Shown here piece after piece: positions 51,181 through 62,126 of a stretch of DNA of 64,000 nucleotides (positions are counted from its first letter, which is position 1; every line of letters starts with the position of its first letter). The notes beneath the pieces are model-generated. The model had not been told where the DNA came from and ran no database searches. It was given only the letters and a program-made list of their open reading frames with translations. The stretch is taken from the NCBI RefSeq assembly GCF_037975245.1, contig NC_092580.1:23267001-23331000 (forward strand), given 5' to 3'. Both the position numbers and the translations under genes were made by a program. Source of the DNA: Apostichopus japonicus (lineage: Eukaryota > Echinodermata > Holothuroidea > Aspidochirotida > Stichopodidae).

Positions 51181-51600
51181 CAAAGGCGTAGGAGCCAGAT
51201 TGGATTTGGGGGCTGTAATGACTTGCCCGAAAAAAAAGCCAAAATTCAACCGCATTTAACATGTCGATGCCAATATCATATAGGCAAGATCGGTCATTAC
51301 ATTGTATGGCATCGTGTACCGCACGGTCCGTCAAAGTTGCACAGTATACCGCCGGATGCTAATGTAAACAACCAAATGTCTTATGTAGATGGAGAAAAAG
51401 CATACAGATCCATTTATGTCAAAACTCTCTTTTACAGTAGTAATGTCGGCCAAGCTTACAACTTTATTTAAATTACCAAGGAGATAATTTTAAGCTATTC
51501 ATTGCTATTTATTTTTCTTTCAGTAGGTGCCCCAAAAAAATGGGAAAACAATTGGGGGGGGGGGCTGCAGCCCCCGCCTCCTACGGGACCTACGCCTATG
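51181..51600. mobile_element. 420-bp nested MITE, GGCGTAGG-type ends
   Basis: Starts CAAAGGCGTAGGAGCC and ends GGGACCTACGCCTATG, imperfect inverted repeats of the same type as the 2385-2754 element. The flanks TGTGTAGT and AGTGAAGT match at 6 of 8 positions, a decayed target duplication. It lies inside the 50466-52268 element. Confidence 0.68.
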
Positions 51601-52499
51601 AGTGAAGTGTTCGGTTTCGATATACCTGATATCGGAAATATCTGCTATTTTTCTGTTCCTTCAACCAAGTTTTGTAAAAGCCATTATAAGAGGTTGCAAT
51701 ATTTCTACACCAATAAATTAACTGTGTCGGAATTTTCCAAAATTTCCTGACCAACATTCTTCATCATACTTTCCTCTACTCGTTCAATTTTGACCTGTCT
51801 GTTAGGGGTTCAAAGAGGTTTTTCTATATTGGTTGTCTATAGATTGAATTTTCTGTAACATTATGGGTATGTTTTGAAGTGATTTTATTCACGAGAAAAG
51901 TGAATTTTCAAATTCTCAACAAGTAATGGGCTTAAAACCTTGAAAAGTGGGGCTTTCGGATATTGTGGGCCGTGACGTAGAATAACCTACAAAAGCAATG
52001 ATCCATAGGACATGCAATGAGGTCGAACATGATGTGTGACAATCTTCAAAAAGGTTATGGATGGAAAAAACTTTTGGGAAATACTTGGTTCTCAGGCAAA
52101 AGTGTACATCTGGTTGGTCATTTTCAAGCCCGAGAAGTGCCATTTCCGGTGATCTGGGGGGTATCAAAACCAGAAATTTTCTTGTACGCTCCGCGCCAAC
52201 CGATGGTGGCGCTCTGCTTAGATAGTAATTCGTGCCCCCCGGGTTAGAAAATCCTGGATACGCGCCTGATTGCCATAGCATTTCTTTAACTGCATTTAAT
52301 AAGGGAGGAGTAAATAGAAGCCATGTAGTATCGATCAGACGGCGAGACAGTTTATAAACACAAAGGCTCATTTCTTCAGTTAGTGACATCGACAACGAAA
52401 ATATGATCTTGATAATTCAAAATTCAGAAATAATGTCTTCTTTAATCAAATTGAAACATAACTATAAAAAAGAAAATGGTTCCCTAAAAAAATTTGCTG

Positions 52500-52697
52500 T
52501 CATGAATCTGTAATGTGATCTTGAGTTTGATTATTTAAAGTATTCTTAAGATCTGATAACTTTCTTGGTATCCTAGGAAACGGGGAATAATCTTTAAAAC
52601 ATCTGCTCCACACTTGGTCCACATGTTTGCTTGCAACTTCCTTGGTCAAGCCTCTAGAACACATCATCGATTCTGTCGCGTGTTTCCTAACACAATC
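52500..52697 (-). CDS. ATP23: ATP23 terminal exon
   Basis: The acceptor CTCATTCTTAG ends at 52698. It encodes DCVRKHATESMMCSRGLTKE, VASKHVDQVWSRCFKDYSPF and PRIPRKL, then a non-conserved tail and a TGA at 52502-52500. The G/C-ended transposon at 50466-52268 starts only ~230 bp downstream and may supply part of the 3' UTR. Confidence 0.94.
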   Translation of the reverse strand, partial: DCVRKHATESMMCSRGLTKEVASKHVDQVWSRCFKDYSPFPRIPRKLSDLKNTLNNQTQDHITDS

Positions 52698-55600
52698 CTA
52701 AGAATGAGAACAGATAACAGAATTCAAAGTAAAAACAAAAAACAGAAATATCATTTGTGAAAAATTAGTGTCATTTCTGTGTTTGTAAAGGAAGGCAAGT
52801 GAAGAAGAAGTGTCATTGTGATGAAGGAATAAACCCCAGTGATGATGGTAGTCTTTGCCAGCTGCTTGTTATTTATGATAAACGGCAGTGCTACCATCTT
52901 AGGGGAATGGGTGGGGGTGGGGGGTGATAGCATGAGGACAGAGGACCAGAGACAGAAAGAAAGAGAGGGAGAATTTAAAAAAAAATTAATGACAGATTTG
53001 TTACAATTGAACGTTTGGATTCTGATCTGAGGGTGATACTGTAGGGGACACGAGACAATTGATTACACAGTTGTTAATATAAAATCAGATTTTCAGATTT
53101 TCAGGAAGAAAATGGTGTTATTTTTGTACGATGGGTTCCTAGAATGTGAAGTTTGTCTTGCATCTGAAAGATATTTAATCTCGGTGACTTTTGAACAAGA
53201 GTTAAATAAGAGATCAGGGGGAAATATGGAGAACTTTTTGGGGTTTGGTTTTAATTCATTTTGGAAATGAAAAAATTAGCTATACATTCACAGTTCCCAA
53301 ATTTGTAGGGGGGTCTCAGTCTGCTGTTGATTTTGTCTACCAGTGTCTCCTACAGTCCAAGCTCAACTCCGTTTGGGACGACTGTAGTCACCCATTTCAT
53401 ATTCAACTCCATGATAGATTAATAGATAGGGGCATTGGTAGACTAAGACTTCCTCAACTTAAGACTAACCGGCACCGCAATTCATTTATCCCTCGTGTAA
53501 TAAAACTTACAACAGCAATTTGAGTCGTAAGGTGGTTGCCTAGTCCTTGGATGGGTAGGCTCTCTGTCTTTTAATATTTAACTTGATCTTACCTTCTTTA
53601 GTTATTAATTGTCATATGAATATAGTTTTATATTTATATTTGTATTTCTTATAATGTGCGAGTATCGAAATATCCGATGTATGGAGCAATAAAGTTTCAC
53701 TTACTTACTGACTCTGATAGAACCAAGATTACATTCTGTGGCATTCCAAATGATATTTCTCTCCCCCATCCACCTCCCCCTCCCCTAACCAACCTTCCCA
53801 AACTACAGGAGAGAATTTGTAGATGTCATTTGAAGCGTTAAAAGCAAAACTAACAAAAAAGAGAGAAAAGACCAAAGTCAGGAAACAATTAATCATTATA
53901 GCATAAAGAAATGCTACAAAACTTGAAGAAGTTTGCTAAAAAATTCCAAAAACTGTATGTAGAGGATATCTTGAAACAGCCTTGATATTTTCAGTAAATT
54001 TGTAACATAAAAGATTCATACACCTGATAACTACTACACAAAACCAAGGTAGACACTAAACGTTTCCTTGCAGCAAACTCTATTCCATTCATCGATACAT
54101 TTAACACTATGAACAGCACTTTTATAGTAAAACAGTGAAAAAATTGCACATTTTGAGATTTACACATTGACACATTATACATATTGTAGGCTTTCTGATT
54201 CTTTCAAAATACAAGATAATTTAATTAAATAAATGTAAGACAATGTGTGAGAAAAAACTTCAAGGTGCTCCATCACTTAGATTTCCACCAAAGGAAAACC
54301 ACTTCTTCATGAGAAAACTGTATCAAATTTACTCACAGAGGTTTCTATGTAACAGGGAAATTCAAACAGGTGTCTGGAAGATAAAATTGGCACAGCTCAT
54401 CACTAAGGGTTTACCTTACCATTGTGCTTTCTGCATCCCTTCAGACTCATACCCCTCCGCCCTCCTCCCATAAAAATAGTACTTTGCTTGAGTTTCTTAC
54501 CTGGTGGTGTCCACGGATACCAAAGCCTTTCCCGTAGAGGTTTTCTGATAGAAAAGAACATTCACCACTGAGACTTGATGCCCTTATCTGAGAAAGAATC
54601 ATTGTTTCATTTGTAATTTATCAATTGATGAAGATTCCTAAAGTCTTGTCAACCTAGTGGCTGCCTACATCCATGTCAAACGATGTCACAACAAGGCAGG
54701 AGCGATGTGTTTTTACAAAGCCACGATAAGTTAGTAGCTGCCTAAATGCAATGTTTAGGAGGTCTGAGTATGAAATCAGTCATATAGAGCTTTGTTGCCT
54801 TCCCCCTTCTCTTTGGGAGTGGGGGGGAGAGGGGGGATAATGGGGGTCTTATAACAGGTCATATCAGGAAGTGTTTAACTCAGAGCAAGATATAGCATTA
54901 AAATTTGAGGAGGAAATGTACTGATAGGTAAGTAGGTGATAACATTAAGTGGCAGGTTGTAGGATAATGAGTACCAGAGCAGATGATATGGGTACTATTA
55001 AAGGATTAATTAAAGAAAAGTGGATATGAGTGCAGCTTAATTCAGAGCAGGGGATATAGCTATAGATTACCTAAGGGATAAGTGGTATGATTAAACTTTG
55101 AGTAGAAACTATGATTATTAAGAGTAGTGAACGTGATTAAGATCAGAACAGTGGATATGATTAAAGCTTAACCTCAAAGTAGGTGATACTTTTTAAGAAA
55201 AGTCACCCTAGATACAGCCTGGGCAAGAAAACCAGAGCAACTTTATCCCCCTCTCAACCCCAGTCCCATTACATCAAGACTGTAAGCGTATGCTCAAAGT
55301 ATTGTGATGCGATTCAGTTTTACCTCACGGCAGACCAAGGAATTAAAACTTAAGCAGGATACGTGAATGTACGATTAACCTCGCACTAGAAGACCAAAGT
55401 TTGAGAAAGTATTTGCAAGAGGGTATGACCTAAAAAACAAATAACCTCAGGACAGGTGACATGACTAATATTCGAGCATTAGCTACGATTTAAGATTTAC
55501 CTCAGAGCACTCCATGGGATTATAGCTTGCATACGAGGTTTGGTTATCATTTTACATCAAAGAGTAGGAGATATTGTAAAGGTTTAACCTCCAACTAGGT

Positions 55601-58600
55601 GAAATAAATCTCTCTTTACCTAAGAGCAGGCTATAGGGCAACAATATGAGCAGGTGATATGATCAAGATTTACCTCCGAGCAAGCGATATGATTAAGGTT
55701 ATGCCAGTTGATGTCCACCCGACAGTGGTCGTATGCATGGATGAGTTCGTGGGTGAGGAGACGACTGACCACCCTTAACGAAGTTGCTTTGTTTTCACAA
55801 ATGACGATCTGATGAAGAGGAAAAAAAAACTCAATCAAAGTTCAGTATGCAAGTTAAGAAACAATATTTTTCAAGGATATGCTAGAAAGAGAATAAAACA
55901 AACTGGTAAATATCGACCAAGCATACATTATCTTGGTAACATAGAAGTAGCCTGCTCTCAACAAGGGGATGTCCTAATTTATAATTCACATTTTTTGTTA
56001 AACTTTCCCTTACCACACAATATGGATAGGCACTACTTATAATGAAAAATAATGAAAATAATGGCTGATATGTTTGCAACTACTACAAATATATATCTTG
56101 TCCTCCCTCAATCCCAACACCATGTGACACTCAGTTGCTATTAAGAAATGGTGTGTTATCTGATGCCCTTTTATATCATAAATAGTTCTAGGGAGTTCTT
56201 TATCCACTCAAATATGTAAATAAACAATGAAAAGAACATACATCTGATTACAAGTTTCAAGTTGCAGCTTGTGTTTTCAGCTAATGTATATCTGCCATGC
56301 AAAGACCAAAGCACTAAAATATATATATATTTGTTATTGTTTTCTTGTATTAGTGTCTCAACAGCTATTTTCTTCAGCTTGATGATGTCATTACACTTTG
56401 ACAGATAATATTAACTCACAGCAGATGAGATGTATCTAAGCCTAGCCTCATTTGCCTAAGACACAGTTGACAAACAGTTTACAAAAGAGGTTGTTTTTGA
56501 TGGCAAGCCATATCTATTATCTACTAACCTACTATTGTCTGCAAATTTCTCTGAATCAAGCAAACACACAAAAAAAAACCACCAATAAGTGAAAGTGTCA
56601 ATTTACTACAATATGACTGTCTGAAGGTTAGCTTTACCTGTTTAGCATCAGGGTCGAACCCTCCGCTCATTGTACTGTTGTCATCGCATGGCTCACAAAG
56701 TATTTGATTCTCCAAATCTACCTCACTGTAAATAGAAGTAATGAGAAGTATCTTATCATAGATAGAAAGACTCTCTACAAGTATGTAAAGATCGTTGTCA
56801 GCATAAGCTGGCAGATAACTCAGTAAATTTATTACCAAAAAACACAACAAACTGGAGAAAAAGTGTCATCAGCACCAGAAGTCACTCACTTGAAATAGTC
56901 AGCATACAATTAAAGACTTTTGTTGAATTGTATTAATTGTATAACTGAAGTCAACATGAATATATGATTATTGTCCCCCAAAAACATTATGGATAATGGA
57001 TCTCAAACTTGAAGAAGGTAACTGTAATATTTTTCATTTGCTTTAAACAGGAAGAGAAATAGAAACCAAGAGTTACTCAAAAGTCTTCACTTGCTTTCTT
57101 TATAACTCAATTTGTTAACCAATTTTAAAACAAAAACTATGAGTTTACAACAGAGAACCAAACATAAAAGTAAAGCATGTAAAAAATTGAACTGGTGTAA
57201 ATGTACATGTGAGGGTCATCTATTAACTACATATAGTATCAAAAAAATATAAGGAAAAGTGAGAACACCTACACGAAATATATAGGAAATCGAGAAGCCA
57301 GGGGGAAGGGCTTTGAAAGTTTTGTACAAGACACAATGAAAAATAATATTAAAATACTGTATCAATAAAGCAGAACCGTGACAACAGGAAGTAAAGTTAC
57401 CAGCCAGAAGACTTCATTGCATCCAGCATGAACTTGACGTATGCATCTGAAAAATAGAATAGACCCACTTGATGTTCCAAACGATAATACACAAAAAGCA
57501 AACAAAAAGGCAAAAAATGTCACATTCAATAGTAGCAACGCTAAAATATTCGATTGTATTTAGCCATGCTCCTTGCAGGTTTTAAAAGGGATTATATGGA
57601 AAGTATGGAAGTGGAAGTGTCAGTATACAGTATAGAGTATACAGTATATATATATGAAAAACAGAATTTTGAAAGTAAAAAAAATAATTGGCCAAAGCAT
57701 GCTTTGCTTTCCTTAGAGAAAACAAAAGAAGCAAATATGATAATTACAATAATAGACTGCGACTAAGAAGAAACATGGCTTTGGGTATCGCTACTAGATT
57801 CATTTATAGGGCCAAGAATGGTGTGATTTTCTGAACCAGATGATCATCCACGATCTGGATAAAAAAGAGGTACGAGCACAATCGAGGTCTGTTTGCAGTT
57901 GGTGAAGTGATCTGCCATGATGCTGTGCATACCTGTAGTACACAAACACAAGGTTCCAGATCATTCCTCTAAAAAGTGTCCCGTCAGAGTTTAGCATAAA
58001 CCTCCTATCCTGTCGGGTGATTTTCCTACCATTACAGCAAAAAAAAACACCCCCAATATTGTTAGTTCTGGTGTTCTTTGGAGGTTAGAATTGTTCTTGG
58101 CCCCCTGTAGTTCAGACACTAGACTCTTTGGTGTAACCATCCAGCAACTTTACCCTGTGGTCATGATTAATCTAAAAAAACTGGAAGGTGACAAGGCCTA
58201 ATTTACTACCTAGACCTACTCACCTAGGCTAGGGCCGGTATTACCATTTCATATCAGGTTTGCCATAAGGCCTATGTAGCCTAAGCACTACTAGTACTAG
58301 TAATGTTACAAAAATTATCAATCATAGAAGCATAGCTGCATTGACCTAGATCACACTGGTTTCAATATGGGCCCTAGTATTAAGTGAATGCGAAATTATA
58401 GACCTGTAAATGTAATATAGAGAACAAGGAATAAAGTAGGTATCATTTGTGTAGGCTAGGCCTGTCATTACTATAGAAGACCATGTTACTTGTTAGGCCT
58501 AGGCTAGTCTACGTGACGTTTAACGTTACTGTACGTACTGTGTTTGCAAACTTTCTGAACACGGCTCACACAAGTAGTATGTCGATAGTTCTTCCGTATG

Positions 58601-58638
58601 CTGGGCTTATTCTTCTTATCTTGATTTTGTGACGCCAT
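52500..58638 (-). CDS. ATP23: ATP23-type mitochondrial inner-membrane metalloprotease (M76 family), 6 exons
   Basis: Six - strand exons (58638-58539, 57446-57401, 56725-56638, 55808-55674, 54587-54501, 52697-52500) join in phase to 217 residues. The zinc-metalloprotease motif HELIH (residues 98-102) sits in LLTHELIHAYDHCRVDINWH, the hallmark of ATP23/XRCC6BP1. Other matching blocks are KFMLDAMKSSGC, MSGGFDPDAKQ, NHIACSE, RASSLSGECSF and RCFKDYSPFPRIP. There are twelve cysteines, consistent with an intermembrane-space protein. In yeast, ATP23 processes Atp6 and aids F1Fo assembly; vertebrate homologues (about 246 residues) have a longer N-terminus and a different tail. The final 20 or so residues (LKNTLNNQTQDHITDS region) do not resemble the human end. 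Confidence 0.95.
53290..53712 (+). pseudogene. LINE 3'-end relic
   Basis: Reads FHIQLHDRLIDRGIGRLRLP and NSFIPRVIKLTTAI then stop, resembling the C-terminal end of non-LTR retrotransposon ORF2 (arginine-rich region, NSFxPR motif). Downstream come AT-rich sequence, GCAATAAAGTTTCAC and an ACTTACTTACTG tail, typical of a LINE 3' end. It is 5'-truncated, on the strand opposite ATP23, inside the last ATP23 intron. Confidence 0.7.
54501..54587 (-). CDS. ATP23: ATP23 exon 5
   Basis: The acceptor CTTTCTCAG ends at 54588 and the donor GTAAGA starts at 54500. Encodes IRASSLSGECSFLSENLYGK then GFGIRGHHQ, aligned with VRAANLSGDCS...FGLKQHHQ of human ATP23. It is 29 codons in phase 0. Confidence 0.94.
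54880..55700 (-). repeat. Degenerate array derived from the ATP23 exon 4 / splice-donor sequence
   Basis: The intron after exon 4 is built of diverged units of the type (+ strand) TTTACCTCAGAGCAGGTGAT then ATGATTAAG. Read on the - strand this is the 3' end of exon 4 (NLNHIACSE) followed by GTAAAT. Donor-like words recur near 55068, 55169, 55320, 55376, 55443, 55498, 55585, 55616 and at the true donor (55673). The 55493-55509 copy matches the real junction at 16 of 17 positions. Confidence 0.8.
55674..55808 (-). CDS. ATP23: ATP23 exon 4, catalytic HELIH exon
   Basis: The acceptor CCTCTTCATCAG ends at 55809 and the donor GTAAAT starts at 55673. The exon is 45 codons: IVICENKATSLRVVSRLLT, HELIHAYDHCRVDINWHNL and NHIACSE. 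The zinc ligands are the two His of HELIH; Glu99 is the catalytic base. The last ~25 nt and the donor are echoed repeatedly in the following intron. Confidence 0.96.
56638..56725 (-). CDS. ATP23: ATP23 exon 3
   Basis: The acceptor CTATTTACAG ends at 56726 and the donor GTAAAG starts at 56637. The exon encodes EVDLENQILCEPCDDNSTMS then GGFDPDAKQ, equivalent to the CEDCNGNVSGGFD region of human ATP23. It ends in phase 0. Confidence 0.92.
57401..57446 (-). CDS. ATP23: ATP23 exon 2 (46 nt)
   Basis: The acceptor CTATTTTTCAG ends at 57447 and the donor GTAACT starts at 57400. It encodes AYVKFMLDAMKSSG plus two bases that complete Cys with exon 3, matching the conserved DAMKxSGC block. Confidence 0.9.
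58539..58638 (-). CDS. ATP23: ATP23 exon 1
   Basis: ATG is at 58638-58636 in the context GAAATGG and the donor GTACGT starts at 58538. The exon encodes MASQNQDKKNKPSIRKNYRH then TTCVSRVQKVCKH plus one base. Joining to exon 2 creates an Asn codon and HNAYVKFML, aligning with TNPYVKLLL of human ATP23. Start and donor are my choice by phase; no transcript evidence is visible. Confidence 0.72.
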
Positions 58639-59569
58639 TTCATTCACAAGGCATATTCAGTGTGCATACAAAGGTGGACAAAGTTAACTAATATTGATAC
58701 CGACAAACATTAGAAAATTTAACTTCGTACGTGGGCGCTGACATTTTGTTTTTGAGGTGGTACACACATAAAATACAAGTCGAAGGATAATAACTCAACG
58801 TGTACTTGACCGCGAAGTAAAACGTAATTTCTGTTCTAACTTCATCGAGAAGTGAATATCAGGCAGTTTTCTTTTACCACATTTCCCGGGACAAAAACCG
58901 TCTAAGGTATTAGGGGAGGTATTGGACGAATTTTGCACAATATGTCATTTTTTCCTTCATAATAGGAAAAAACTCCAGATTATATGCCTTGACATTCTGT
59001 CTAAAGTATCACTTATCATTCACTGGTACTGTATTAAAGGACATAAACCTTAGTGGGGTGTGGGAAGGACTACATTTGATGCTAAAAATGTGCAGAATCA
59101 AATGAAGGACAATGAGAGATGGACTTGACAGTTCATGTCATATCAACAATGCACTGATTCTGTAAAAAGGTTCCAGGAATTTGGTTTAAGAGGACTGTAA
59201 ATGCTTGTTACATCATTCACCCATCAAAGGTTACCTAGGCATAAAGCCAGGAATTATGGGATGGAGGGGTACCAACGTTTTAAGGAGGGGCACCAACGAT
59301 TGAAGGCAGGGCACACTGCTCATCTCCTGCAACTTGTGAAGATTTTGTAGACATGATGGTCATGTATGGTTGGCTTGAGGACAAAGGGTGGTGAAATCCC
59401 ACATATTTCCCCTGGTATTAGTCTGTGCAATACTTCCACATTTCAAATATTCTTAACAATGGGGAAAGCAAAGCATTTGTTAGTTTGATTAACTTTTTGT
59501 TTACAGTACAGATTGGCCTTATCTTTCTAGATCATATGTTTGTAATGTAGCATGGTTGGGGGTGGGAGG
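58639..59569. other. ATP23 upstream region, no gene seen
   Basis: Sequence 5' of ATP23. I saw neither a clear promoter motif nor a divergent gene. Confidence 0.45.
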
Positions 59570-60837
59570 CAGTGGCGTAGCCAACGGGAGGGGGGGCGAC
59601 AGCCCCCCCATGAAAGCTTGTCGCCCCCCCCCACTGGGATTTTAGGTGTCGAAAAAAATTACATGTGCGAAAAATATATCATTGGTCTGAATGGTCTCGA
59701 ATCTCCATGATGACCACTCATTAACAACCCTTCGACCGCGGACCGGCAGTAGGCTATAGTCGCTGAAAAACCGGTCGTGGCATAGCGTATAGGCCGGGTT
59801 TTCACTTCTGGGACGTACCCTGATGCTCTTAAAACCGCTAAAAAAACAAATTTTCAAGAAAGGAGACAATACTATCGCTGAGAATCAGTCTATCACCCTA
59901 ATAATGTTCAGAGGGATGTTGAGAAAACTTTAGAGCAGCTTACAAGCATGGACGTCAATCCTGGGGTGGGGGCGGGGGACACGTCCCCCCACATTTCGAT
60001 GGGTGGGGACATACTATCAAATGTCCCCCCACCCCCCCCCCCCCCACACACACACATTTTAGTGTCGTGGCTCTATATGGTTAGGGCTTACACATCTCAG
60101 GCTTCATATCATCGAATATTAGAAGTTCAGTTCTATGAAAAGTGACCGAGATTTTTCACATCGGTATGACCTGCAACTTTGTCTGTGTGTCGCGACGAGC
60201 AAAACTTGAGATTGAAACCACAAGCTGTGTGCGGATAACGATGCGGCCGGAGCCTACAACTAGTTCAAGAAGTCATGGCACTTCATAGCTAGAGCCAAAG
60301 CCTGTACATATTTGTTGTTTAGTTGTAGATGCTGTTTTCAAAGACGGTGCCCGTTCCCTTATATTGGGGAATTGAAATAGGGAGCATATTCCGTAAAAAT
60401 TAAGGCCGCATGAACTTTATTGCAGATTTCCTGAGTGACGAATTTGTAATTTTCTCTCGAAATCACGCAACTAGATGGCTGCTATCCAGCCTGGCAAGTG
60501 CCATCTCCAGCGATCTGGCAGGTATTGAAATCTGAAATTTTCTTGGTACGCTGCGCGCCAACTGATGGTGGCGCTCCGCATATATAGTACTTGCGGCCGG
60601 AATACTCGAATCGACTGCATTCCCCCACGTTCCAAATCGGATTGACGCCCCTGCTAACAAGGCCTGGGAAGTGTCATTTGCGACGATCTAGGAGGCTTTC
60701 TTAGCTAAAAATTTTCGTTTTCGGTACGCTGCGCGCCAACTCATACTCCGCTTAGATAGTAACAAGACGCCCTCCCAGGAAATGGTCAAGCCCCCCCCAG
60801 CGACCCCCCACTGAAAAAAATCCTGGCTACGCCACTG
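59570..60837. mobile_element. G/C-ended DNA transposon, 1.27 kb
   Basis: Starts CAGTGGCGTAGCCA and ends TGGCTACGCCACTG, a perfect 14-bp inverted repeat. GGGAGG flanks both sides (59564-59569 and 60838-60843), a possible 6-bp target duplication in G-rich context. The interior has a long poly-C run (~60024-60049) and two tandem copies of the ~105-bp module (~60484-60587, ~60660-60760). No transposase frame. Confidence 0.85.
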
Positions 60838-62126
60838 GGGAGGGATGATACAATCCCAAAACAGGGATAGATTCAGCAAGACAACAAAATATTTCAAAAC
60901 AAAATACTAAAATATCCAGCAAATGACAGATAAATGTTGAGCCCTGAAGTTTTTGTTTTATAAACCTACTACAGATATTACCCCCCAGTCACAACACTAC
61001 TACTTTATTTATTTTGTGTGTGTGTATTCCTATGCTGGGGTTTTCTATGGTTGGGCTTCCATGAGGCATGTGCCCTTCTCAGTCCTTCAACCTGTTATAT
61101 CATGTTACTAGTAAACCCCACTCCTAGGGAGTTCATATCCTTATCCTACCTTACTCTCGCTTGTATGCATGTGTCCACTTAGGCTTTTACTCATGACTCT
61201 GGGCATTTGGGAATCTAGTATCGGCCTAAATACTAGTGCAAAATTACGTACTTATGCTTGTGCTTCAGACCCTTACTCACAACAAGGGGATATCTACTAG
61301 TCTGTACTCTGTATAGTGCATAATGTTACAAACAAATGGTGCAACTCTTGTGCCGGTGCCTCAAAATGAACGAAGGGCAGATGGATCAACGATGGAAATG
61401 AAAACAATACATACACACAATGTAAAACAACAGATTATTTTCACTGTATTCACAAAAGAACTATATATATACTGTACACGTTTTCAAAAAAAGAACAAGA
61501 AAAAAAAAGGAAGGCGCGACATCTGTTTTTTTTTTATAATTTCCCTTTTTGTTTTTCTTTAGTTTTGCACGTTGCTTCTCTGTTGGACGATTTATTTCCT
61601 TCCTACGTATTTTTTTTTCTATTTATACATAATGAAGTATGCATTCAAAGTTCAAGGCAACCAATATTTAAATTAAAACTTATAACTGCACAATACCGTT
61701 TCAGTACATCATTTACAGTTTCTTGTTCTTTTTTATTGTTAAAGACCTGTTGCTATACATTCAACCAAATAATTGAGAGGGGAAAAAAAAAATATTAACA
61801 ATGTCATAAAAAAAATCACATTTATTTCACAATTTGTTATCATTTCACATTAAAAATACACAATATTAAAAAAAAATATCTGTCTCAAAATCTTTACAGC
61901 AATCTGTTTCTTGAGATGGAAAATAAAAGAAAAAACAAAAACAATGAAAAATCATCTTTTGCAATCAAAAACTTATTAAACCTGCTCAGAGGTTTCTTTT
62001 CTACCATTGTTGTGATCTTACTCATAATTCATAATCATCTTAAAATTACTCTGACATAGACAAAAACTTTCACGAATTACAAAAAGAAATATGTTAAAAC
62101 CTTAAATATCACTGTTAATATTATCA
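60838..62126. other. Spacer, AT-rich, no confident gene
   Basis: Contains A/T-rich tracts (61480-61560, 61780-61960). If the candidate exons at 62127-63556 are real, 61700-62126 would be 3' UTR. Confidence 0.4.

Larger units (their letters stand above)
50466..52268. mobile_element. G/C-ended DNA transposon with nested element, 1.8 kb
   Basis: Starts CAGGTGCGTATCCAGG and ends CCTGGATACGCGCCTG (inverted repeat, one mismatch). ATTGC stands directly before and after (50461-50465, 52269-52273), a 5-bp target duplication. Next to each end is GCCCCCCGGGT. Inside are a purine tract, two copies of the ~105-bp module (~50930-51032 and ~52122-52225) and the nested element at 51181-51600. No transposase. 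It ends ~230 bp from the ATP23 stop. Confidence 0.82.

Noticed and set aside
57800-57997. 65-codon - strand frame between ATP23 exons 1 and 2
   Set aside because: Exon 1 joins exon 2 directly in phase and restores the conserved NxYVK block; nothing in this frame resembles ATP23.
59570-60837. Assignment of the CAGTGGCGTAGCC element to hAT with an 8-bp TSD
   Set aside because: The immediate 8-bp flanks (GTGGGAGG and GGGAGGGA) do not match; only GGGAGG is shared in a G-rich context, so the superfamily is left open.
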